NCBI GenBank assembly: GCA_964407685.1
Contig: CAYOWI010000002.1
Span: 1 to 64,000 of the forward strand
DNA from: Aphodocola sp964407685
GTDB taxonomy: Bacteria > Bacillota_I > Bacilli_A > RF39 > UBA660
DNA length: 64,000 nucleotides
Direction of reading: 5' to 3'
Of the stretch, positions 26,015 to 35,655 are shown piece by piece (within the stretch, counting starts at the first letter, position 1; the number at the start of each line of letters is the position of its first letter). The notes beneath the pieces are model-generated. The model was not told the DNA's origin and did no database searches. It saw only the letters and a program-made list of their open reading frames with translations. The translations under genes and the position numbers were made by a program.

Positions 26015-26824
26015 TTAATACTTAGTATCACCATTTTCTTTAGCTAATTTTATTATTTTTCTAATTAGCAAAATAGCAATCAATATAAGAATAAGAACAA
26101 TAAGCCAACAAAAATCATTAATAGTTATTTTACCTTTTTCATCTCTTTTAGCAGTTTTTACTACACTTGTTATTTTAGGATTATCATTGTTCTTAGTAGT
26201 TATTATTTCACTAGAAGTTACATTATTAGTGGTGGTACTAACCTCTGTCTTACTTGTTACATTATTATTTTTTGAAGTTGTTTTATTAGTGGTAGTTTTT
26301 TTAACACTACTAGTTGTTGATGGTTTAGCTATGGTAGTGCTGGTTGTAGTTTTAGGTGGTACAGATGTCTTTTTTATAATAAAACTGTAAGAATCCTCTA
26401 AATTAAATATATTTGCTTTGCTATTTTCATCACTTAACTCAAGTAAGTTAAGTTTTAATAATACGGTTGTATCAAAGTCAACTTTTACCCCGTCTTTTAA
26501 TTTAATTTTAATAGTAGAAATATGAACTTTCCCAGTAAAATCTTCATAGTTATAATAATCCATTCTATTACCGTTTGCATCTCCTTGCCAAGAGCTTGCC
26601 GGGCTAAATAAAACACTAATTAAATTACTATCATATGAGTATTTAGTGGTAATACCGTTTATTTTATCACTACCTACACTAACATAATATTCGCAAGTTA
26701 CTACATTATCTGCTAACAAATTAGTATTATCACAAGTTAAGGTTTGTTTTGGGCTTAAAGCCTTGACATTACACGGTATAATCAAAAGTAAAAATAGTAA
26801 TATTATAATTTTAATTTTCCTCAT
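26015..26824 (-). CDS. Membrane-anchored cohesin-like surface protein
   Basis: 269 residues. A signal peptide (1-22, IIILLFLLLIIPCNVKA) is followed by a beta-sandwich domain (about 25-150) whose layout, GITTKYSYDSNLISVLF ... GKVHISTIKIKL, resembles a cohesin-type domain. A Thr/Ser/Asn-rich linker (about 150-222) comes next, then one membrane helix (about 235-258) and a basic tail. This is a typical cell-surface anchor without LPXTG. It is the last gene of an operon whose first gene carries a dockerin, so this protein could be the receptor that holds it; the pairing is inference. The cohesin call rests on layout, not on strong motif identity. Confidence 0.7.
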   Translation of the reverse strand: MRKIKIIILLFLLLIIPCNVKALSPKQTLTCDNTNLLADNVVTCEYYVSVGSDKINGITTKYSYDSNLISVLFSPASSWQGDANGNRMDYYNYEDFTGKVHISTIKIKLKDGVKVDFDTTVLLKLNLLELSDENSKANIFNLEDSYSFIIKKTSVPPKTTTSTTIAKPSTTSSVKKTTTNKTTSKNNNVTSKTEVSTTTNNVTSSEIITTKNNDNPKITSVVKTAKRDEKGKITINDFCWLIVLILILIAILLIRKIIKLAKENGDTKY

Positions 26825-26826
26825 TT

Positions 26827-28818
26827 TTATTTTCCTTTCTCTAACGTGAATGTATCTACTAAAGCCCCATTACATGTTAATTGTAATTTATCATCTATAA
26901 TATTAGCAGTAGCATTAGTAATTTTTATTTTATTAATATCAAAATCGCCTTTATATTTTATTATGTTATTATTGATTTCGTAATCATCACTAGTTATACT
27001 TACTATATCGAAAGTAAAGATTTTTTCATCATTTTTTTCTATACTAATTTGCTTCTTTTTATCATCATATATTTTTTTTACACTATCACCATATATTTTT
27101 ACATATCTTTTAATCACATTATCATTTGTCTCATCTTTAGTATATATATAATTAAATTCTTTATTTACTAAAAACTTACTTGATTTAATATTATATACAT
27201 TTACATACACTTTAACCGGAGATAAATCTGTGGCTGGTCCTGAAGAACTACCAAAATCCATCCAATTTAAGGCATTATAATACTTTGTGAACACGGTTTC
27301 ACCAACGTTGTTTGCCGTTATAATATTATTATCTATAGTTGCTATATAATCATCTTCATTATATGTTTCATCTATGTAATATGCCTCAGGCATTTTAAGT
27401 TTATAATTAAGTCCTTTACTTTGTCCTACCAAAATATTTAAATTATTCTTTGTAATATTAGAATTTGCAAAAGACATCATCTGTAAATTATTCATATTTG
27501 TTATATCTAAGTTAGTTAAATTCGAATAAGGCAATACTAGCATTTGTAAATCAAGCTTTTCTATACCATTAATTTTAGATAATTTTGGTGATAAAACCAT
27601 TATATTAGATATTAAGTTATCATTATCAATGTTTATTTCTTCAAGTAAAAAAGAAGCTGCTGATATATTAATTAAATTAGCATTATTACTTAAGTTTATT
27701 TTTTCTAAAAACATTGAATCAAGATTTGCAAACTCGGTTATATCATTATTAGATAAATCTAGTTTTTTTAAATTTTTAAATGAATAATCATAAAATTCTG
27801 CTAATCCGCAGTTATTTATTTTTAAAGTTTCTAATCCAGTATAATATTCTAATCCTTCTAAAGTTTCTATTTTATTAGTGGAGCAAGTAATATCTAAGTG
27901 TTTTAATTTACTTGCTTCTTCTTTTGATAACTCATGAGTTTTATCATAGCTAGTATTATATTCTTTATTATATTCTTCTATTATTTTGCTATATAAAAAC
28001 TTATCAGAAGTAACAGCGTTATTACTACCACTACTATTAGGCGTATAAGTTATTTTGTACTTTAACTCAATATCTTTACCTCGTAAAACCAAATACTTCC
28101 CAGTTAAATCAGGAGCATTTAAATTATCTAAAACCTCATCCGTAATATTGATATCACTGTATATTTTAATATCTAGATTGTTAAAATTAATCGATTTTAT
28201 GTCAGATACTTTTAAACTGCCGTCAAATATATTAAAAACAGCCCAAGCATATCCACCACCCCGCAACTCATATTTAGAGCAACTAATAGAGGCATCTTTT
28301 AAAATATTATTATTAGGCAAAGAAATATCGTTAACATAATTATCACTTCTAATATATAAATCTGTTAATTTACTATTACTTGATAAATCATACTTAGTTA
28401 AATTAGACGAACTATATAAGCTAGTTAAATTACTTAATCTTTCTATTCCTTTAAGATTAGAAATAAATTTACTATTTAAATATAATTCTGTAATCACATT
28501 TAAATCGGAATCAGATAGTTTCATCATATACAAATTATTGTAGTTTAAACCCGTCGCAAAGTATAAATCAGTAATTTCTGCCTCATAACTATCATAAAAA
28601 GCACTATATAAAGCTTTTACATCAGATTTATATAAACTGCTAAAATAACTATAAACTACATCTGAGTAAAAATACTGATCAGAAAAAGCACTATTTCCAA
28701 TTTCTACATTACCCCTTAATTTTAATGAATTAAACGGATTAATAATGAATAAAACGGTAATAAATAACATTATTATCATTAAAATTGTTGTGGTTATTAT
28801 ATTTTTTTTAACCTTCAT
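26827..28818 (-). CDS. Leucine-rich-repeat surface protein
   Basis: 663 residues. One N-terminal membrane or signal segment (about 8-28) precedes KLRGNVEIGNSAFSDQYFY, which is paralogous to KLSGNVIIPVNSSFTDNEFY in the next gene upstream. The bulk is leucine-rich repeats with phrases such as LTDLYIRSDNYV, LETLKINNCGL and LKKLDLSNNDITEF. A C-terminal beta-rich region ends TFTLEKGK, without a dockerin. The start ATG 28818 has GGGTG upstream; the earlier ATG 28833 lacks a ribosome site. It sits 2 bp after the upstream gene and 2 bp before the cohesin-like gene, so all three are co-transcribed. Confidence 0.82.
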   Translation of the reverse strand: MKVKKNIITTTILMIIMLFITVLFIINPFNSLKLRGNVEIGNSAFSDQYFYSDVVYSYFSSLYKSDVKALYSAFYDSYEAEITDLYFATGLNYNNLYMMKLSDSDLNVITELYLNSKFISNLKGIERLSNLTSLYSSSNLTKYDLSSNSKLTDLYIRSDNYVNDISLPNNNILKDASISCSKYELRGGGYAWAVFNIFDGSLKVSDIKSINFNNLDIKIYSDINITDEVLDNLNAPDLTGKYLVLRGKDIELKYKITYTPNSSGSNNAVTSDKFLYSKIIEEYNKEYNTSYDKTHELSKEEASKLKHLDITCSTNKIETLEGLEYYTGLETLKINNCGLAEFYDYSFKNLKKLDLSNNDITEFANLDSMFLEKINLSNNANLINISAASFLLEEINIDNDNLISNIMVLSPKLSKINGIEKLDLQMLVLPYSNLTNLDITNMNNLQMMSFANSNITKNNLNILVGQSKGLNYKLKMPEAYYIDETYNEDDYIATIDNNIITANNVGETVFTKYYNALNWMDFGSSSGPATDLSPVKVYVNVYNIKSSKFLVNKEFNYIYTKDETNDNVIKRYVKIYGDSVKKIYDDKKKQISIEKNDEKIFTFDIVSITSDDYEINNNIIKYKGDFDINKIKITNATANIIDDKLQLTCNGALVDTFTLEKGK

Positions 28819-28819
28819 G

Positions 28820-31678
28820 TTAATCACCCGCATTTTCTTTTAATATCTTATATAATAGGCTTACATCGGTAATTGTAACATCGTCATCAGTATTAATATC
28901 AGCTCTATAAAAGTCTTTGCCTTCTAAATCAAATGTGTATTTTACATGTTTATATTGTTTTGTTAAATCCGATATTGAGATTTTACCATCATTATTTACG
29001 TCACCAAGCATAGCATCTTCCTGAACTAATTTATATTCTTTTACTAAGTTTTCCCCTTTAATTATTTTTAAAACATTATCTTCTATTTCATAATTTGCGT
29101 TTATAATTCTTACGTTAGATATATCAAAATCTCCAAGATACCTTATCTCACTATCTTTTACTTCATATTTAGAAGATAGCACTTTTACTAATTCGTATTT
29201 TAAAACCTCGGATCCTTTGTTTGCAATAACTAAATTATTCTTATCTACATACATATAAATTTTACTAAATTCCTCTTCATTTTCTAACACATAAGAAGAT
29301 AAATTAGTACCTCTTATTATATTTTTTTCTTTATTTACCCCATTAGTAAATATATACATTTTATCATTATTAACATCCATTTCAACTGATGATACATTAA
29401 GAAAAAGTAAATTTTCGGATATAGTAATATTAGAGTCACTATTCCAAGATACAGAATTGTAAGCAGATGTATTTGTAAAATCTACCTTAAAATCAGTATG
29501 CCCAGGATTATTGATTATCATTATATCACCATCTAAAGCAGCACTTTCAGACAAGAAGTTAGAAAACTTAATTTGTTCGGGCAGATTATATAAAGCTCTA
29601 AGGTCTATCCTATTATTTGAAATGATTTTTTTATTAGGAATAATAGTGTTTATAAAAGCTAATTTCTTATTATTAGAAATATCTAAGCTCTCAAGATTTC
29701 CTTCATGATATAAATATCTTAAATTAGAGCACTTAGAAACATCCATTTTAGCATCATTACCAGGATAAGCATTTACTATGCGCAAATATTCTAAATTAAG
29801 ATTATTTGAAAAATCCAAATTACTTATAATGTTAAAATTTGTAAACATATTACCATATTGATTAGCAAAAAACTTAAGTTTTGTTAATTTTTTTGTATTA
29901 GAAGGAACTATTTTGCTAAAATAATTTTCTTCATAATAAGATAAATTTTCCTGCGGTATATTAGCTTTAAATTTATTTACGCCTTTTTCATCCGATAATA
30001 TTGCTCCAACAAAAATTTCTAAGTCTACCAGATCACTAAAGCCAGTAAAATTATACCCATATACTTTTTGCAGTTTTTTATTATTTTCTATATTTAAAAC
30101 GTTCGTGTCAAAAACTTCTAGCTCTTTTAAATTAACTAATTTATTTAAATTTTCTTGCGAAATACCATTAACATATAAATACTCTAAATTATTAAATTCT
30201 CCTTCTTCAATATTAGATATTATATAGTTAAAATACGGGCAAACAATATAGTTAAGATTTTTTATAATCTTAATTTCTTCTTCACTAAATGTTCTTTTTG
30301 GACTTTCGTTAAGATAACCATACGTATACCAAGATCTTAGATTTGGTAAATTAGCATAATTATTAACACTACCCTTGAAATTTTTTATACTACCCACCTT
30401 GTTGTTTAATTTTAGATCAGAACCCACTAAAGTTTCTAAATTTGTTAAAACCTCTATACCAGTTAAATTATTTAAACAAAAATTTTCTATGTTTAAATAC
30501 TTTAATTTGTTTAAAGAAGAAAATCCATTTAATTCCATTATTCTTTTATCTTTATCTTCACAATAGTCATCTTTTAAGGAAAGATATTCTACGTTACTTA
30601 CATTTTCAAAATTAAAATTATCTAAATCACCATCTACATTTAAATATAACTTTTTTAATTTTTCCATCTTAGGCAAAGTTCCTGTCGAACTAAGATAATC
30701 CATTTTTCCTTGATAATAAAGTGTTTCTAAATTACTTATTGAAGCAAAATCCGATATTGGGACAAAATCATTATTATAATCATAATCATATGGCGTAGTA
30801 ATTATTAAGTTTTTCAAATTAACAAGCTCCTTAACATAAGAATAATTCTTTTTATTACAATTTATTATTCCAAGCCTACTAACACCTTGCAAATTTTTTA
30901 TATTTGCATTTGTAATGTCACCATATGAGTCACCATATAAAAATAAAGTTATATCTTCATTTAAATTTCTTTTTTTAAATTGTTCCGGATAATCAGTTAT
31001 CCCTATATCAGAATAATAATAAAGTGTTTTTAAATTTATGTTAGAAGAAAGATTAATTGCTTTTCCACCCATAGATGCATGTTCTAAATTAATTTTAAGC
31101 GTTTCTAGATTAACATTATTTTTAAAAATAAATTCGTCTTTAATAATAACGTGAGCTTCATCAAGATACAATTCTTTAAGTCCCGTTAATTTTCCTACTC
31201 CGTCTATGTTTCCAATGTCATATGAGGATTTTGTATATAAATTATCAACCATACTAATATTAATAAAATTATCCAGGTAACTGTTTGGTATTCCTAACCA
31301 TGTTTCTACCTTTGTTTCACTATCTGGATAAATTAAAGTACCGTTATTCACATACTTTGCACCATCCTCAAAAATATCACCTTTATACAAATAAGTATTA
31401 GCATTATTACAATCAACCTTTTTAATGCTTGCTAACTGTTCGTCAGATAAATTATAATCATATCCATAATTAGTATTATTTTCTTCATTATAAGCATTTA
31501 CAACGCACGAATAAAACTCATTATCCGTAAATGAGCTATTTACCGGAATTATAACATTTCCAGATAATTTATTGGTTTTATTGTTTGTTATAAATATACT
31601 AAATACAATTACAAATATTATTGTGAATAATATGGCTAATATTACCACGTTTTTCTTTTTTTTAAATATATTTTTCAT
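28820..31678 (-). CDS. Leucine-rich-repeat protein with C-terminal dockerin
   Basis: 952 residues. An N-terminal hydrophobic segment (about 10-33) serves as signal or anchor. Long leucine-rich repeats follow (LKELYLDEAHV, LEYLYVNGISQENL, LRYLYHEGNLESLDISNNKKL). The last 65 residues form a dockerin type I module with two calcium loops: DVNNDGKISISDL and DINTDDDVTITDVSLLYKIL. Dockerins bind cohesins, and a cohesin-like membrane protein is encoded two genes downstream. The role is therefore probably a surface adhesin or assembly scaffold; the ligand is unknown. A promoter lies 18-46 bp upstream (31696-31724), and the start ATG 31678 has AGGAG in front. Confidence 0.85.
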   Translation of the reverse strand: MKNIFKKKKNVVILAILFTIIFVIVFSIFITNNKTNKLSGNVIIPVNSSFTDNEFYSCVVNAYNEENNTNYGYDYNLSDEQLASIKKVDCNNANTYLYKGDIFEDGAKYVNNGTLIYPDSETKVETWLGIPNSYLDNFINISMVDNLYTKSSYDIGNIDGVGKLTGLKELYLDEAHVIIKDEFIFKNNVNLETLKINLEHASMGGKAINLSSNINLKTLYYYSDIGITDYPEQFKKRNLNEDITLFLYGDSYGDITNANIKNLQGVSRLGIINCNKKNYSYVKELVNLKNLIITTPYDYDYNNDFVPISDFASISNLETLYYQGKMDYLSSTGTLPKMEKLKKLYLNVDGDLDNFNFENVSNVEYLSLKDDYCEDKDKRIMELNGFSSLNKLKYLNIENFCLNNLTGIEVLTNLETLVGSDLKLNNKVGSIKNFKGSVNNYANLPNLRSWYTYGYLNESPKRTFSEEEIKIIKNLNYIVCPYFNYIISNIEEGEFNNLEYLYVNGISQENLNKLVNLKELEVFDTNVLNIENNKKLQKVYGYNFTGFSDLVDLEIFVGAILSDEKGVNKFKANIPQENLSYYEENYFSKIVPSNTKKLTKLKFFANQYGNMFTNFNIISNLDFSNNLNLEYLRIVNAYPGNDAKMDVSKCSNLRYLYHEGNLESLDISNNKKLAFINTIIPNKKIISNNRIDLRALYNLPEQIKFSNFLSESAALDGDIMIINNPGHTDFKVDFTNTSAYNSVSWNSDSNITISENLLFLNVSSVEMDVNNDKMYIFTNGVNKEKNIIRGTNLSSYVLENEEEFSKIYMYVDKNNLVIANKGSEVLKYELVKVLSSKYEVKDSEIRYLGDFDISNVRIINANYEIEDNVLKIIKGENLVKEYKLVQEDAMLGDVNNDGKISISDLTKQYKHVKYTFDLEGKDFYRADINTDDDVTITDVSLLYKILKENAGD

Positions 31679-31695
31679 AGTGTTCTCCTACTATA

Positions 31696-31724
31696 AGAAT
31701 ACTAAAAAATAAATAATTAGTCAA
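31696..31724 (-). promoter_or_regulatory. Promoter of the LRR/dockerin operon
   Basis: On the minus strand, TTGACT (31724-31719), 17 bases, TATTCT (31701-31696), ending 18 bases before the start codon. Confidence 0.7.
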
Positions 31725-31765
31725 TTAAGTAAGGTTTTTTCTTCTTACTTTTAACAAAATAAAAA

Positions 31766-31790
31766 TGTATAAGATTTTATTCCCTATACA
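31766..31790 (-). terminator. Terminator after the Rpn-type nuclease gene
   Basis: Hairpin TGTATAGGGA/TCTTATACA (with G-U pairs) followed by T5 on the minus strand, directly downstream of the stop at 31807. Confidence 0.72.
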
Positions 31791-31806
31791 TTCATTATTT
31801 TCTTTC

Positions 31807-32778
31807 TTAATATAATTTTTTTATTTCTTCTTCTGAAAAACCGGTTATTTTTCTTATTAATTCTACATTCATTTTTTCTTTTATCATATTTCTTGCCATT
31901 TCTTTTTTTGCATTAACCTCGCCTTCTTTTATTCCCTCTTTTTTTCCTTGGGTTATACCTTCCTTTATACCTTCCTTTATACCTTCCTTTATGCCCTCCT
32001 TTATGCCTTTTTTCATTCCTTCTTCAAGGCCTTCTTTAATCGCTTCCATCTTATTTATTTCGTTTACTCTTTCTTGAGCCTTTTCCTTATCATACAAACC
32101 AACGATTCCGTCATTTAAGGCCATTTCTTCTATTTTATTAACCATATAATTCATCTCCTTATCACCTTTGGCTATTTTTCTTAATATATCTTTATCTTCG
32201 GTTACCATAAGTATTAAAAATTTTTCAAACCTTGTTAATTTATCTTCATTATAACTCTTTTTCAAAGCCTTTTCTATATTTATATGATAATTAATAAATT
32301 TATTATCAATTGTGTACTTTCCACTTTCATCCCTTAATTGGAATTTTGTTATCAATTTATCAAATTTATTTTTCCTATCAATATTTATCTGTATGACTAA
32401 TGGCGATATACTATTATTTATTATTTCCGATGCTATTTTATAATGATAACTATTATTTTTTTCTATTACCCCATTATTTAAAGTTCGATTTGCCTCTATA
32501 TTAATAATATTACTCTCAATATAAACTATCAAATCTGCTACTTTTCCTTTTTCTAAATATTTATATTTTTTTAACTCATTATCTTTAAAATCAATATTTT
32601 TCATTACGTAGTCTTTATCCAAACCGGTTATTTCACTAATTAAAAATGAAAGTATTCCCCTTGCATTCTTATCTTTTAATATACTTTTAAATACCGGATC
32701 AAATAAAAATGGAACAACTTTATTTTCTCTTTTTAATCTTTCTATAGTATTTTCTTTTGTATCTAATCTTGTAAACAT
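31807..32778 (-). CDS. Rpn family nuclease / putative transposase (PD-(D/E)XK)
   Basis: 323 residues. The N-terminal two thirds match the Rpn/YhgA-like recombination-promoting nuclease family: FDPVFKSILKD, then VADLIVYIES and NIEANR around the PD-(D/E)XK site, and IQINIDRK. A run of six to seven KEGI-type quadruplets (about residues 250-292) follows, encoded by a 12-bp DNA repeat, and forms an amphipathic or coiled linker before a conserved C-terminal ITGFSEEEIKKLY. The ATG at 32778 has GGAGG eight bases upstream; the upstream GTG gives no ribosome site. It stands alone between two terminators and shows no terminal inverted repeats, so mobility is not indicated by the sequence. Confidence 0.87.
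   Translation of the reverse strand: MFTRLDTKENTIERLKRENKVVPFLFDPVFKSILKDKNARGILSFLISEITGLDKDYVMKNIDFKDNELKKYKYLEKGKVADLIVYIESNIINIEANRTLNNGVIEKNNSYHYKIASEIINNSISPLVIQINIDRKNKFDKLITKFQLRDESGKYTIDNKFINYHINIEKALKKSYNEDKLTRFEKFLILMVTEDKDILRKIAKGDKEMNYMVNKIEEMALNDGIVGLYDKEKAQERVNEINKMEAIKEGLEEGMKKGIKEGIKEGIKEGIKEGITQGKKEGIKEGEVNAKKEMARNMIKEKMNVELIRKITGFSEEEIKKLY
31920..32030 (-). repeat. 12-bp tandem repeats in the nuclease gene
   Basis: A degenerate 12-bp unit, GGTATAAAGGAA on the minus strand, is repeated several times and encodes Lys-Glu-Gly-Ile quadruplets. Copy number changes would keep the reading frame. Confidence 0.75.
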
Positions 32779-32942
32779 ATTTTTAACCTCCACTAAAAAC
32801 ACTATATAAAATATTTTTTACTAATTCAAATTGATAAAATGCGCAAAAATTAATAAATTGAATAATATTTGTTACTATTTCTAATTTTTTGTTTAGAGAA
32901 AATATATTTTTTGATACGAAAAAAGACAAAATAGTAAATATG

Positions 32943-33269
32943 TTAATCATTTACCATTTTATCAATTCCATTAAACAGATTATTTATTCCCCATTTAAAT
33001 CCTTTTGCAAAGGTTTTGGAAGTAAAAAGACCAAATGAAGAAATTTTGTTACCATAATCTTTTTTTATATCAACTACGTAGTTTTCTACTTTTATTTCTT
33101 TACCAGTTTTTACGTCTTTTTCAAATTCTTTAATTTTTTCTTTTGTAAGCGATGATTTTTTATTATTTAAATCTTCATAATAACCTCCAGCTTGTGCAAA
33201 ATATAATACTAAAAAGCCTAAAAACAAAAGCCATATAAACCCATGAAATATTTTTTTATAACTTATCAT
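32943..33269 (-). CDS. Small membrane protein after spoIIP (YqxA position)
   Basis: 108 residues. One N-terminal membrane segment (about 8-27) is followed by a charged helical region (SLTKEKIKEFEKDVKTGKEIKVENY) and a C-terminal FTSKTFAKGFKWGINNLFNGI. Its ATG overlaps the spoIIP stop by four bases (ATGA), so translation is coupled. In Bacillus subtilis the gene in this place, between spoIIP and lepA, is yqxA, a small membrane protein with similar layout. I see no clear sequence identity, so I call it a positional counterpart only. Confidence 0.7.
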   Translation of the reverse strand: MISYKKIFHGFIWLLFLGFLVLYFAQAGGYYEDLNNKKSSLTKEKIKEFEKDVKTGKEIKVENYVVDIKKDYGNKISSFGLFTSKTFAKGFKWGINNLFNGIDKMVND

Positions 33270-34177
33270 ACAACACCTCTTACGTACTCTGTTATAGCCC
33301 TTATAATGATATCTAAGGTATTTATAACTTCTTCTTTGTTGTTGTTATTTCCTCCTATTTCTATTAAAAACGAGTTTACAGATACGTCCTGATTATATAC
33401 CCCGTTAACTCCAGAGCCACCTTTTTTTATTACTCCTCTTGTTATTCCCGAAACCATATTATTAACAATACCATTTAACTTTTCGGCATTTTTCAAATTA
33501 GACTCATATCCCTTATTATCAGTGCCAACAATAAACATTACTTTAGCATATTTTTTACCATTTACCGCTATCGTGCTTTTTTCCTTACTTAAAGCATCTC
33601 TATGTATATCAAAAAAATAAACTATACTTGGATACCTTTCTTTAGCCTCTTCTAAATATTTTCTTGAAACTAGGTATGATTTATAATATTTCATATTATT
33701 AGTTTGTAAAAAGGCAGTTACACTTTGTTCTTCAAAAAAGGTATCTAATCCACTATCGTTTAACTTGTTAGCTAAATAAGAAGCCGCATCTAAAACTGTA
33801 TAATCTGTGTAATTTTCGCTTTGATGTGTATTATAAACATATATTACTGGGTTAAAGTTTTTTACAACGTTTACTTTTTTTACATTATCTTCGTTTAAAC
33901 TACTATTCTTTTTTTTACCACTTTTATATGATGCGTTTCTTACGTTTACATCAAGCAAACTAACAGGTTTATTAATTATTTCAGTGGTTTTATCAGACAA
34001 AAAATTAACAAAACTAAAATTAACATAATTAATCTTAGTACTTAGTATATTTTTGTTAAGTCGGTTTTTAGATAAATAAAACATAACAAAAATATATGAA
34101 AAAACAAAAAAGAACACGAACAAATAAATATATATCCGCTTTTTCTTTTTTATTTTTCTTGATTTAAATCTTTTCAT
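33266..34177 (-). CDS. spoIIP: Stage II sporulation protein P
   Basis: 303 residues. One N-terminal membrane helix (about 18-37) anchors an extracytoplasmic amidase and endopeptidase domain with YNTHQSENY, FDIHRDAL and IEIGGNNNNKE, the metal-binding motifs of SpoIIP. Family knowledge: together with SpoIID it degrades septal peptidoglycan during engulfment of the forespore. ATG 34177 has AAGGTG upstream. It lies between gpr and the small membrane protein, the Bacillus order. It strongly supports an endospore-forming lineage. Confidence 0.95.
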   Translation of the reverse strand: MKRFKSRKIKKKKRIYIYLFVFFFVFSYIFVMFYLSKNRLNKNILSTKINYVNFSFVNFLSDKTTEIINKPVSLLDVNVRNASYKSGKKKNSSLNEDNVKKVNVVKNFNPVIYVYNTHQSENYTDYTVLDAASYLANKLNDSGLDTFFEEQSVTAFLQTNNMKYYKSYLVSRKYLEEAKERYPSIVYFFDIHRDALSKEKSTIAVNGKKYAKVMFIVGTDNKGYESNLKNAEKLNGIVNNMVSGITRGVIKKGGSGVNGVYNQDVSVNSFLIEIGGNNNNKEEVINTLDIIIRAITEYVRGVV

Positions 34178-34243
34178 AATGATCACCTTCTAATTTAAAT
34201 TAACATAGCAAGGTCGTCATTATTGTCGAAGTAAATAATGTTT

Positions 34244-35254
34244 TTATATTTCATGCAAGCTATGATTTATTCCATAACTTATAACGTCACTTAATCGTTC
34301 TATTACAAAATCCACCTCTTTTGGTGTTACCATAAGATTATAACCTATTGGTGTTAAAACCTCATACGTTAAACTTAATAACTCTTCTTCGCTTAATAAC
34401 CCCACAAGTCCAAGAAAGGTTTTTTTATCATCGTTTGACGCAGCTACTTTTTTATTTAAATAATTAACAGGTCCTTTAACCAGCTTTGATGCTTTGCTAT
34501 TAATAAAGTTTTTATTATAAGCATAATTTTTAATCATATAATTAATTGTATCAGAAACAATAACAGAAGCTGAAGTAACCGTTGGAACGCCAATCGCAAT
34601 TACTGGTACCCCTAAAGTATCTTTTGAAATTTCTTTTCTTTTATTTCCTATTCCGCTTCCTGGTGATATACCAGCACTTGATACTTGAATACTTTTATTT
34701 ACCCTTGATATCGAAGAAGAAGCAAGTGCATCAACCACGATTATTAAATCCGGGTTTGAAACATTCTTAACGCCATTTATTAAATCACTTGTTTCTATTC
34801 CAGTCGTTCCAGTAACACCAGGATAAAACGTGGAAACACAAGAAAAACCTTTTTCAACTGATAATCCCATGTCAAAAAAATGCTTAGTAACAATTATTTT
34901 ATCTGAAACAAATGGTCCTAAGGCATCAGGAGTTGACTTTACGTTGCCAAGACCAATTACCAAAGTTTTTGTTTGATTAGTAAAACCAAATTTAAAAAGC
35001 ATAGAGGATAATTCTTCTTTAAAGACATTCGCTACTATTTTTTTTGAATCATCATCTGTTACATCATCAAACTCTAGTGTTAAATAGCTACCTGGCTTTT
35101 TTCCTATGTTATTATTTTCTTCTAATTCAATCCAAGATACTTTAACACCATTTTTAACGTAGGTTTTAGGCTTATATGTTTTCCCATCTTTTTCGGTTAA
35201 ATCAATTGCCATATCGGTTCTTATTTCGTATTTTTCTAAATCTATTTTATGCAT
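34244..35254 (-). CDS. gpr: Germination protease GPR
   Basis: 336 residues. The spore protease that degrades small acid-soluble proteins at germination is recognised by YEIRTDMAIDL near the N-terminus (this region includes the propeptide), VIGLGNVKSTPDALGP, TGIETSDLI, VDALASSS, and SSAGISPGSGIGN. The ATG at 35254 has GTGAGGAATT upstream; the longer frame from 35284 would add ten unconserved residues. It is divergent from rpsT, as in Bacillus, and upstream of spoIIP on the same strand. Confidence 0.96.
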   Translation of the reverse strand: MHKIDLEKYEIRTDMAIDLTEKDGKTYKPKTYVKNGVKVSWIELEENNNIGKKPGSYLTLEFDDVTDDDSKKIVANVFKEELSSMLFKFGFTNQTKTLVIGLGNVKSTPDALGPFVSDKIIVTKHFFDMGLSVEKGFSCVSTFYPGVTGTTGIETSDLINGVKNVSNPDLIIVVDALASSSISRVNKSIQVSSAGISPGSGIGNKRKEISKDTLGVPVIAIGVPTVTSASVIVSDTINYMIKNYAYNKNFINSKASKLVKGPVNYLNKKVAASNDDKKTFLGLVGLLSEEELLSLTYEVLTPIGYNLMVTPKEVDFVIERLSDVISYGINHSLHEI

Positions 35255-35299
35255 TAATTCCTCACCCATTTTTATTTTTACCAAAAATAGTATTTATTA

Positions 35300-35328
35300 T
35301 TGATTTTTTATATTTTTTTTGTTAAACT
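35300..35328 (+). promoter_or_regulatory. Promoter of rpsT
   Basis: TTGATT (35300-35305), 17 bases, TAAACT (35323-35328), followed 35 bases later by the ATG with AGGAGGTG. Confidence 0.6.
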
Positions 35329-35362
35329 ATAAGAAGTTATGAAAACGCCAGGAGGTGAAAAA

Positions 35363-35605
35363 ATGCCAAATATTAAAAGCGCTAAAAAAAGGGTTAAGGT
35401 TACTAGCGTAAAACATGATGCTAACATTTTAAAAAAGGGTGCGATGAAAACAGCTGTTAAAAAAGCTGATAAAGAAGCTACAAAAGAAAACCTAAACACC
35501 GCTAACAAAAGAATTGACAAAGCTTTAGGTCAAGGGATTATAACAAAAAATAAGGCTGCTCGTCTTAAGTCTAGATTATCAAAAAAAGTAAATGAAACGA
35601 AGTAA
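35363..35605 (+). CDS. rpsT: Ribosomal protein S20
   Basis: 80 residues, very basic, starting MPNIKSAKKRVKV, the family's usual N-terminus. I take ATG 35363, eight bases after CAGGAGGTG; the ATG at 35339 is upstream of that ribosome site. It binds 16S rRNA early in 30S assembly. It is divergent from gpr and closed by a terminator. Confidence 0.97.
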   Translation: MPNIKSAKKRVKVTSVKHDANILKKGAMKTAVKKADKEATKENLNTANKRIDKALGQGIITKNKAARLKSRLSKKVNETK

Positions 35606-35622
35606 TTTTACTTCTTTTTTTT
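35599..35622 (+). terminator. Terminator of rpsT
   Basis: Hairpin GAAGTAA/TTACTTC with a two-base loop and T8, overlapping the last codon. Confidence 0.9.
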
Positions 35623-35655
35623 ATGCTTTACTGATATAATTAGTATGGTGATGAT

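Noticed and set aside
31807..32778. Insertion sequence
   Set aside because: Despite the family name, no terminal inverted repeats or target duplications were found around the gene.
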